Positions 45,165-52,081 of a stretch of 64,000 nt of DNA are shown here, piece by piece. Source of the stretch: Streptomyces polyasparticus (GTDB lineage Bacteria; Actinomycetota; Actinomycetes; Streptomycetales; Streptomycetaceae); assembly GCF_014493765.1 (NCBI RefSeq), contig NZ_JACTVJ010000006.1, positions 620,001-684,000 of the forward strand, written 5' to 3'. The notes beneath the pieces were generated by a model that did no database searches, was not told where the DNA came from, and saw only the letters and a program-made list of their open reading frames with translations. Position numbers and translations under genes: made by a program. Each line of letters begins with the position of its first letter. The stretch's first letter is position 1.

Positions 45165-45317
45165 TCAGGCGGCGAGTCCGGGGAAGACCGCCACGACGCG
45201 CTCCATGAGGCTGGTGTACAGATCGGGGTGGAGTACGGCCAGGACCAGGGCGGCCGCGAAGAAGAGGATTAGTCCGGTCTCCCGGCGCCGCGGCCGGTCG
45301 GCTCGTTTGTCGTTCAT
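45165..45317 (-). CDS. 50-residue single-helix membrane protein
   Basis: ATG at 45317, stop at 45165. Charged start MNDKRADRPRRRE, one transmembrane helix (TGLILFFAAALVLAVL), short tail ending VVAVFPGLAA. Lies 73 bases downstream of the broken antiporter on the same strand. It may have accompanied it. Not recognised otherwise; RBS weak. Confidence 0.5.
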   Translation of the reverse strand: MNDKRADRPRRRETGLILFFAAALVLAVLHPDLYTSLMERVVAVFPGLAA

Positions 45318-45390
45318 GCGTCCAGACTGGCCGGGCTTCGGATCCCCGTGTACCTGGCAGTCGTCCGGTCCCTACCCCCCAGGCAGCTGG

Positions 45391-45701
45391 TCACGGACCC
45401 CCCGAGTGGCCGGGCTTGGTGACGGGGTCCGCGAGCAACCGTGCGATGGGCAGGGAGCCGATGCCGTGTAGCACGACACTGCCGAGCACGGTGAGGGTCA
45501 TCGCATCCAGCGCGGTGTCCGCGTAAGGCCCCTCGGGGAGGGCGTTGAAGGCGAGCAGGCCGAATACGATCGACGTGGTGCCGCGGGGTCCGAGTGCTCC
45601 CACCAGGAGCCGCCGGCGCCAGGTGAATTTCGAGCCGAGGAACCGGCGGCGAGCGCCCATGCGGCGGCCACGGCAGTGATCACGATCAGGACGAGGGTCA
45701 T
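45391..45701 (-). pseudogene. Cation/proton antiporter, internally deleted and out of frame
   Basis: The ATG at 45701 begins MTLVLIVITAVAAAWALAAG, a typical first helix of CPA1-type antiporters. A shift of frame near 45650 leads to RFLGSKFTWRRRLLVGALGPRGTTSIVFGLLAF and GSVVLHGIGSLPIARLLA, the C-terminal part of the same family. Roughly 300 middle residues are absent, so this is the scar of a deletion that joined both ends out of frame. Confidence 0.75.
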
Positions 45702-45794
45702 GGCGGTTCCGGTCGGGGCAGTGACATCGCGAGGGGCGTAGCCGACCTTAGGGCCGGCCGCCGTGTACGGCGGCCCCACAGGCCCCGACTCCAG

Positions 45795-45852
45795 CCGTTC
45801 GGAGGGCAGGTTCCCGCCGGTCGGCGGGGGCGTTGCCGACGCCTGTCGGATG
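45795..45852 (+). promoter_or_regulatory. Island regulon promoter, DUF418-A
   Basis: Box 1 CCGTTCGGAGGGCA (45795-45808); box 2 CCGGTCGGCGGGGG (45817-45830), 22 bp on; then 16 bases and CGGATG (45847-45852). Start codon 34 bases further. Confidence 0.65.
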
Positions 45853-45886
45853 GTTCGCCGCCTGGCGGCTTTGAAGGATCGTCCTT

Positions 45887-47143
45887 ATGACACAGATACA
45901 GCCGCCACAGGGGGCAACGGCTCAGCAGGAACCTGCGCCGCCGCACCCCCGAACCTCGCCGGAGTCCGCCGGCCAGGCACCGCAGAGCCCTTCGACGGCA
46001 CGTCTGGTCGGGGTGGATCTGGCCCGTGCGCTGGCGGTGTTCGGCATGTTCATCGTGCACATCGGGCCGTCGCTGTCGGACACGAGCGGCGTCGGCAGCG
46101 GGGTGCGCTTCCTCGCCGAGGGGCACTCGTCGGTGCTGTTCGCGACCCTCGCCGGGTTCTCGCTGATGCTGATCGCCGGCCGCCGTGAGCCGAAGACGGG
46201 CCTGGCCGGCCGGCAGGCGAGGGCGCGGATCGCGATCCGCGCGGTGATCCTGCTGGCGCTGGGCACCGCGCTGGCGATGGAGTTCGGGGGAGTGATCATC
46301 CTCGGCTTCTACGGCGTCTACTTCCTCGTCGCCCTCCCCTTGGTGCGACTGAGCGCGAGGACGCTGGCAATCATCGCGGCCGGGCTCGCCCTCGTCACGC
46401 CGCAGCTGTTGTTCGCCCTGCCCACGGTGTTGAGCGAGTCGGTACAGGAGAGCATCAACGCGCACGACCCGCTGAAGAAGCTGAGTGACGTGGGTGTGCT
46501 CGATCTGCTGTTCAACGGCTTCTACCCGACGATCACGTGGATGTCGTTCGTGGTCGCCGGCATGGCGCTGGCCCGCCTCGACCTGTCGGCCCCTGCGGTC
46601 CAGCGGCGCCTGGCCGCCCTCGGCGCCGTCCTCGTCGTAGGCGCCTACGGCCTGTCCCTGCTCCTTGCGGGCAAGGACGCGTTGAAGAGCATGGCGGAGG
46701 GCGGGTCGTCGTCCAGCGGCTCTGCGGAGTCGTTCAAGGACAGCGGGTCCGGCGGCGAGATGTTCGACCTGCCGATGTCGCAACTGCTGGCCGCCGGGCC
46801 GCACAGCGGTACCACGTTCGACATCGTCGGCAGTGTCGGAGTCGCGATCCTCGTGGTCGTGGGCCTGACGGTACTCATCGACCGCCTGCCGCTCCTGCGC
46901 CGCCTGGCGAAGCCGGTCGTCGCGGTGGGCACCATGTCCCTGACGGCGTACGTCGGCCACTTCGTCCTACAGCCCTTGCTGCCCCCGGTCCCCGGCGCCG
47001 ACACCCCGGGGTCCTGGCTGCCCGTGCTCACGTTCATCCTGGGCACGATCGTCTTCGCCGCCATCTGGTCCCGCTTCTTCCGCCGTGGACCGCTGGAGTA
47101 CCTGCTCAACGTCGCCACGAAGCCCGCCAAGTACGTCCGCTGA
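45887..47143 (+). CDS. DUF418 / acetyltransferase-like polytopic membrane protein, copy A
   Basis: 418 residues. After a Pro/Gln-rich cytosolic N-terminus, about ten transmembrane helices. The N-terminal half (LVGVDLARALAVFGMFIVHIGP) resembles heparan-alpha-glucosaminide N-acetyltransferase-like (DUF1624) proteins; the end (GTMSLTAYVGHFVL ... RRGPLEYLL) is the DUF418/YeiB signature. Such proteins are thought to move acyl groups across the membrane onto surface sugars; not proven here. A Ser-rich linker lies at about 265-290. Copy B is at 58098. RBS GAAGGA. Confidence 0.85.
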   Translation: MTQIQPPQGATAQQEPAPPHPRTSPESAGQAPQSPSTARLVGVDLARALAVFGMFIVHIGPSLSDTSGVGSGVRFLAEGHSSVLFATLAGFSLMLIAGRREPKTGLAGRQARARIAIRAVILLALGTALAMEFGGVIILGFYGVYFLVALPLVRLSARTLAIIAAGLALVTPQLLFALPTVLSESVQESINAHDPLKKLSDVGVLDLLFNGFYPTITWMSFVVAGMALARLDLSAPAVQRRLAALGAVLVVGAYGLSLLLAGKDALKSMAEGGSSSSGSAESFKDSGSGGEMFDLPMSQLLAAGPHSGTTFDIVGSVGVAILVVVGLTVLIDRLPLLRRLAKPVVAVGTMSLTAYVGHFVLQPLLPPVPGADTPGSWLPVLTFILGTIVFAAIWSRFFRRGPLEYLLNVATKPAKYVR

Positions 47144-47155
47144 GGTCCGAACCAT

Positions 47156-47213
47156 CCGTCCGGGGGGAGTGCTCCGGCCTACCGGTGGGTGGATGGGCGA
47201 GGCTCGGCGGATG
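47156..47213 (+). promoter_or_regulatory. Island regulon promoter, gene at 47307
   Basis: Box 1 CCGTCCGGGGGGAG (47156-47169); box 2 CCTACCGGTGGGTG (47178-47191), 22 bp on; 16 bases; CGGATG (47208-47213). Confidence 0.55.
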
Positions 47214-47306
47214 GAGTCCGCGGTCCTGGCACGGTGTGATCGATCCGGGGCCCGCCCGAACGGCAGGCCCCGTCCCGTATCCGTAACCGTTCGAGGATCC
47301 CCGACC

Positions 47307-47837
47307 ATGCCCCGCTTGTCTCCGCGCCTGCACCGATCCGCCCGCGACCTGCGTCACTGGGCGGCGCGTCCCCACGTCCTGTTCGGTGGGGTGTACGGGG
47401 CGGTCCTCGCCAGTTCGATGGTGGCCGCCCTGAGCGGTCAGGGGCCGGCCGAGCCGGCCGACCGGCTCAACGACGCGCAGTGGCTCATCATCACGGCCAT
47501 CGCGTCCGCCATGGCGCACGGCTACGCGCATCTGATCGCCCGACGCGGTGACGAGACGGTGCACGGAGTGCGCGCAGTGGTGCGGCTGCTGCTCTCGGAG
47601 TGGCCGTTGATCCTGGCCACCTCCCCGACGCTGCTCCTGCTGCTCGGTGGGGCGTGGGGCTGGTGGCCTGCGGATGTGGAGTACGTGGCCTTCGCGGTGA
47701 ACGTCGTCCTGCTGTTCGCCTGGGGCCTCCTCGCCGCCCGCGCGGGCGGCCGGACCTGGGGTTCCGCCATGAAGGTCGGCATGGTGGACGCGCTGCTCGG
47801 CCTCGTGGTCGTGGTGGCGAACGTGTTCATCAAGTAG
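47307..47837 (+). CDS. Four-helix membrane protein of unknown function
   Basis: 176 residues. Arg/His-rich start, then helices at about 30-50, 70-90, 115-135 and 140-175; a HGYAHLIARRGDE motif between helices 2 and 3. Not recognised. It has its own promoter of the island type and ends in a terminator opposite the esterase, so it is a separate unit in the same putative regulon. RBS GAGGA. Confidence 0.7.
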   Translation: MPRLSPRLHRSARDLRHWAARPHVLFGGVYGAVLASSMVAALSGQGPAEPADRLNDAQWLIITAIASAMAHGYAHLIARRGDETVHGVRAVVRLLLSEWPLILATSPTLLLLLGGAWGWWPADVEYVAFAVNVVLLFAWGLLAARAGGRTWGSAMKVGMVDALLGLVVVVANVFIK

Positions 47838-47845
47838 ATACGGTT

Positions 47846-47876
47846 GGGCGGGGTGCGCATGTCGCGCATCCCGCCC
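47846..47876. terminator. Bidirectional terminator
   Basis: 13-bp stem with one mismatch, 47846-47858 with 47864-47876 (GGGCGGGGTGCGC), between the convergent gene at 47307 and the esterase. Confidence 0.7.
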
Positions 47877-47880
47877 AGTG

Positions 47881-49002
47881 TCATTTCGCCGAGAGCCGGC
47901 CGCTCATCCACTCCAAGGTGGGGGCTATCTCCCGTTTCCACGTGGTGAAGTTGTGGCCGCCGCTGTCGAGAATGATCGACGAGACGCGGGCCGGCGGCTT
48001 CACCTTCTTGATGAACTCTCGCGTGGCCTTGAGGTTCCCCTCACCCTTCTTCGAACTGGTCACCAGGAACGAGGAGTTACGGGCGGGAAGGTGGTCCAGA
48101 CTCCACAACAGGTTGGCGCGTTTGCGTAGTTTCTGGTCGCCGTGGAACAGGTTGCCCGTGGTGAGGTCTTCCGCGGCCTTGTAGTACGGGGAGAGTCCCG
48201 CGCTCGCGGCGAACCGGTCCGGGTGGTGCAGGCCGAGTTTCAGGGCGCAGTAGCCGCCGGTCGAGTTGCCGATGACGCCCCAGTTGCGGGCGTGTTCGCC
48301 GACGCGGTAGGCGCCTGATATCGCCTTGGGCAGGTCGTCGGCGAGGAAGGTCTCGGTCTGCGGGCCTTTGGGTATGTCCACGCATTCGGTGTCCCGCGGC
48401 GGCGCGACGGTCGGGCGCAGCATCACCAGGATCATGGGCTGCGACTCTCCCTGAGCCGCCAGACGGTGGGCCGTGGTCGGGTATTTCAGGCCCTTGATGA
48501 GGGATTTGGCGTTGCCGGGGTAGCCGGTGAGTACGACCGACGCGGGAAACGTCCGCTTCTCGTTGCCGGCCTGGAAGTACTCCGGTGGGAGGTATACGTA
48601 CGCGGGGCTGTTGATCCGGGATTTGTCGCCGCGTACGACGACCCTTTGTATCTGCCCGCCGACGGAGGGCTGCTTGCTGCCGGGGACGGCCACCCTCTGC
48701 TTGCCCACCACGGTGAGTGATCGGGCGCCGGCGGCGCCGGCCGAGTGGTCCACGACGACGCCTTCCGTCTGCTCCTGGCCGAAGAGGTCGGCCCACGACC
48801 CGTAGAACAAGAAGGTCTTGTTCGCCACGAGGCCGACCGAGGCGAAGAGCATCACCTGGGTCATGAACAGCAGCCCGATACGGCCGATGACCGCGCGCCA
48901 GCCGCGCCGTGCGAGCCGCGGCCAGAACACGATCGTGAGGACGAAGAGCGCCACCGCCGACAGGACGGCGAGCGCCAGGACTTTGTTACTGGTGAGACCC
49001 AT
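47881..49002 (-). CDS. Membrane-tethered alpha/beta-hydrolase esterase, paralog of 4027 gene
   Basis: 373 residues: two or more N-terminal helices (about 7-27, 40-62), then an esterase D/antigen 85-like domain outside the membrane. Nucleophile Ser247 in VIGNSTGGYCALKLG, probable His350 in SGGHNFTTW. Possible acyl transfer to, or removal from, surface glycopolymer. Codons include AAA and CTA (QKLRKRAN), unusual for this DNA and suggestive of recent acquisition. Last gene of the glycosyltransferase operon, 59 bases after the DUF2156 gene start; RBS weak. Confidence 0.8.
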   Translation of the reverse strand: MGLTSNKVLALAVLSAVALFVLTIVFWPRLARRGWRAVIGRIGLLFMTQVMLFASVGLVANKTFLFYGSWADLFGQEQTEGVVVDHSAGAAGARSLTVVGKQRVAVPGSKQPSVGGQIQRVVVRGDKSRINSPAYVYLPPEYFQAGNEKRTFPASVVLTGYPGNAKSLIKGLKYPTTAHRLAAQGESQPMILVMLRPTVAPPRDTECVDIPKGPQTETFLADDLPKAISGAYRVGEHARNWGVIGNSTGGYCALKLGLHHPDRFAASAGLSPYYKAAEDLTTGNLFHGDQKLRKRANLLWSLDHLPARNSSFLVTSSKKGEGNLKATREFIKKVKPPARVSSIILDSGGHNFTTWKREIAPTLEWMSGRLSAK

Positions 49003-49061
49003 GGGCGGGCACTTTCTCGGGTGGTTCCAGGCGGATACGGGTGGAGTGGATGCAGGGGAGG

Positions 49062-50846
49062 TCAGGAGCAGGCGCGTGAACGTCGGCGGAAGAGGGCGGG
49101 CAGGCCCGGCGTGGTGACGAAGCCTTCGGCTCGGCCACTGGCCACCGCGATGCGCGGCAGTTCGCTGCTCTTGTGGAAGAGGATGAAGCGGGGTTCCCAG
49201 ATCGGCCGGTACTTGGCGTTGGCCCGGTACAGCGATTCGATCTGCCACCAGCGCGAGCAGAACCCGAGGGTGGCGCGCCACAGCCGCAGCACGGGGCCGG
49301 CGCCGAGGCGGTCGCCGCGCTCGAAGACCGAACGGAACATCGCGAAGTTGAGCGAGACGCGGGCGAGGCCCACCTCGTCGGCCTGCCGCAGGAGTTCGAT
49401 CACCATGAACTCCATCAGGCCGTTGTCACTGTCGCGATCACGGCGCATCAGATCGAGCGAGAGCCCCTTGGTGCCCCACGGGACGAAGCTGAGCAGCGCG
49501 CGCAGATCGCCGTGTGTGTCATGGCATTCGACCATCACGCAGCGCCCGTCGTCCGGCGCGCCGAGCCTGCCGAGCGCCATGGAGAATCCGCGTTCGGTCG
49601 CCCCGTCGCGCCAGCGGTCGGCATCGGCCACGAGACGGGCCATCTCCGGCTCGGGGATGTCCTCATGCCGCCGTACGCGCACGCTGTAGCCGGCGCGCCG
49701 GACCCGGTTGTGCGCCTGCCGGACCCCGCGCATCGCACGTCCTTCCAGGGTGAAGTCCGCGACCTCGACGATCGCTTCGTCGCCCAGCTCAAGAGCGCTC
49801 AGACCGTGTCGCCCGTAGATCACCCCTGCTTCCTCGGACGCCCCCATCACGGCCGGGACCCAGGCGTGTTCGCGTGCCTCGGCCAGCCAGGCGTCGATCG
49901 CGCCCGGCCATGCCTCGGGGTCGCCGATCGGGTCGCCGGAGGCCAGGGAGACACCGCCGACCACGCGGTAGGTCACGGCCGCCTTCCCGCTGGGGGAGAA
50001 GATGGCGGCCTTGTCGCGGCGCAGCGCGAAATAGCCCAGGGAGTCGCGCTCGCCATGCCGGTCCAGGAGGGTACGCAGCCGGGTTTCGTCGTCCTCGCTC
50101 AGCATCACCCGGCCGCGGGGGCTGCGGAACGCCACGTACAGGACGCTCAGGAACAGCAGCGCCGCCGTCACGTTCAACGTCCCGTCGACCCAGCCGGGCA
50201 CCTGGACGAGACGGGCGGCCCGTTCGGTCGGGTCGAGCGTGACGAAGCGGGCCAGGACGTAGCCGAGGCGGTCGGACAGGACCGCTCCCGTACCGCTCCC
50301 GGTCGCCTGCACCAGCCCGATACCGAGCGCGCCGCTGAGCACCAGACCGCCGGCCAGGGCCGCGAGCGCGGTGCGGGGATTGGACCGGTCGCCCTTCGAC
50401 GTGAACTCCTTGCGCCCGACGAGCAGCGCCATGAGGAACAGGGCGGTGAGCGCGGCCGAGGCCCAATTGACCCAGTGGCCGCGGAAGTCCAGTTCCTGGT
50501 CCGGCACGAGCAGGAAGAGGGCCATGCCCGCCAGGGTCAGCGCGGCGAGCACCACGTTGAAGATCCACGCCGCCCGCTTGCGCCGGCGCATGGCGATGGC
50601 CAGCCACAGCGCCAGGACGGCGGACACCAGGCCGGCGGTGAGCAGGTACGGGGTGAAGTGCTCGCCCTCGTTGTACTCGTGCACCCGGTCGCGCAGGGGC
50701 ACGGAGAGCACCGCGAGCACATTGAGCAGGGCCATGGCGCGCAGGTACCAGACGCTCGCCGTGGCGGCCGCTCGACGGGCCCGTGGAGGGCCCGCCGACG
50801 CCGGGCGGGCCGGGGCTGCGGTGGGCGGGGTGGTGTGGGCGGTCAC
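49062..50846 (-). CDS. MprF-like DUF2156 protein (phosphatidylglycerol lysyltransferase-type)
   Basis: 594 residues from a GTG with GAAGG eight bases upstream. About six transmembrane helices (about 25-240), then a cytosolic DUF2156 GNAT-like domain (about 265-590: RTLLDRHGERDSLGYFALRRDKAAIFS, and LSLDLMRRDRDSDNGLMEFMVIELL). DUF2156 domains in MprF transfer aminoacyl groups from charged tRNA to phosphatidylglycerol, lowering surface charge and protecting against cationic peptides. The full MprF flippase domain is shorter here. Internal gene of the island operon. Confidence 0.85.
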   Translation of the reverse strand: MTAHTTPPTAAPARPASAGPPRARRAAATASVWYLRAMALLNVLAVLSVPLRDRVHEYNEGEHFTPYLLTAGLVSAVLALWLAIAMRRRKRAAWIFNVVLAALTLAGMALFLLVPDQELDFRGHWVNWASAALTALFLMALLVGRKEFTSKGDRSNPRTALAALAGGLVLSGALGIGLVQATGSGTGAVLSDRLGYVLARFVTLDPTERAARLVQVPGWVDGTLNVTAALLFLSVLYVAFRSPRGRVMLSEDDETRLRTLLDRHGERDSLGYFALRRDKAAIFSPSGKAAVTYRVVGGVSLASGDPIGDPEAWPGAIDAWLAEAREHAWVPAVMGASEEAGVIYGRHGLSALELGDEAIVEVADFTLEGRAMRGVRQAHNRVRRAGYSVRVRRHEDIPEPEMARLVADADRWRDGATERGFSMALGRLGAPDDGRCVMVECHDTHGDLRALLSFVPWGTKGLSLDLMRRDRDSDNGLMEFMVIELLRQADEVGLARVSLNFAMFRSVFERGDRLGAGPVLRLWRATLGFCSRWWQIESLYRANAKYRPIWEPRFILFHKSSELPRIAVASGRAEGFVTTPGLPALFRRRSRACS

Positions 50847-50884
50847 GTCAACGGCCTTCGTGAGGGACGGGTCGGGGCGGCGGC

Positions 50885-52081
50885 TCAACGGTCGAGGAGG
50901 CGGAAGAGGGTCTCCCACCGGTCGACGATCAGGTCGGTGGCGTATCGCTGGATGTTCTGGCGCGCGCTGTCCCCCATGAGGTCGCGCAGGTCGCTGTCGC
51001 CCATCAACGTTGCTAGGTGTCGGGCGAGTTGGCGGGTGTCGCCAGGGGGTGCGAGGAAGCCGTCCGCGCCGTCCGTGATGATCTCGCGCACGCCGGGAGC
51101 CACGTCGAAGGCGACACAGGGCACGCCGGTGGCCATGGCCTCCATGAGTGCGAGCGGGAAGCCCTCTCCCCGTGAACTCAGGGCGAACACGCAGCTCTCG
51201 CGCAGCGCTGCCGGCACGTCGTCGGTGCGGCCCCGCCACTGCACGGACGCCTCGATGCCGAGCTGTGCGCACTGGCGCCGCAGGGCTTGTTCCTCCTCGC
51301 CCGCCCCGTAAATGGCGAGGGTCCAGTCGGGGTGGTCCGGTGCGAGCAGGGCCCAGGCTTCCAGGAGCAGGTCGACGCCCTTCTCCTCGTGCAGCCGGCC
51401 GATGCTCACCACCGTCTTCGCGCGGCGTGGGGAGGGGGTGTCGGGGAAGAACGGCAAGGGATTGGGCATGGCGCCCACATGGTCAAGTCCCTTGCGGATC
51501 CACAGGTCGGCATCCTCGCGGGTGAGCGTGAGCATCCGGTCGACGTCCTTGTAGTACCGCTGAACTCGCCCGTATCGCGAGGACCTTCGGCAGGTCTCGT
51601 ACGACTCATGGCTCATGCCGATCACGGTCAGACCCGTGGTGTCGGCGAGGGCCACCCACTCCATCGCCCAGACCTGGGTGACGATCACGATCGCGCCGGG
51701 GCGGGCCGCCCGGAACAGGTCGGTGAGCTTCTCCGCCTGTTTGCGCATACCGGCCGCGTGGGCGGCGCGTCGGCGCCGGTCGACCGGGTCCACGCGGCGC
51801 CGGACGCCTCCGCCGGACGGCGGCGCGGGCGGGTGGACGTCGTAGAGGGTGGTGGTGCGGTACGGCAGATCGTCGCCGAGGTCGTGGCGGCGGCCGGCCG
51901 GGGCGGGGGTGATGCCGAGGACGTGCACCTGGTGGCCCCGGTTGCTGAACAGCCGTGCCATCTGGTGGGACCAGCTGGTGATCCCGCCCAGTTCGTCGAC
52001 GCTGTTGGAGACGAAGAAGATGTCCCGGCTCGCAGCAGCGGAGTCGGCGAGGGCGGTGGCGTGGAGGGTCTGTTGCGTCAT
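50885..52081 (-). CDS. GT4-family glycosyltransferase
   Basis: 398 residues, GT-B fold: N-terminal SVDELGGITSWSHQMARLFSNRGHQVHVLG and C-terminal nucleotide-sugar part VVSIGRLHEEKGVDLLLEAWALL and GEGFPLALMEAMATGVPCVAFDV, with the retaining EX7E motif. Cytosolic, transfers a sugar during surface polymer assembly. Its start overlaps the stop of the GT2-TagF gene (ATGA). Confidence 0.92.
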   Translation of the reverse strand: MTQQTLHATALADSAAASRDIFFVSNSVDELGGITSWSHQMARLFSNRGHQVHVLGITPAPAGRRHDLGDDLPYRTTTLYDVHPPAPPSGGGVRRRVDPVDRRRRAAHAAGMRKQAEKLTDLFRAARPGAIVIVTQVWAMEWVALADTTGLTVIGMSHESYETCRRSSRYGRVQRYYKDVDRMLTLTREDADLWIRKGLDHVGAMPNPLPFFPDTPSPRRAKTVVSIGRLHEEKGVDLLLEAWALLAPDHPDWTLAIYGAGEEEQALRRQCAQLGIEASVQWRGRTDDVPAALRESCVFALSSRGEGFPLALMEAMATGVPCVAFDVAPGVREIITDGADGFLAPPGDTRQLARHLATLMGDSDLRDLMGDSARQNIQRYATDLIVDRWETLFRLLDR

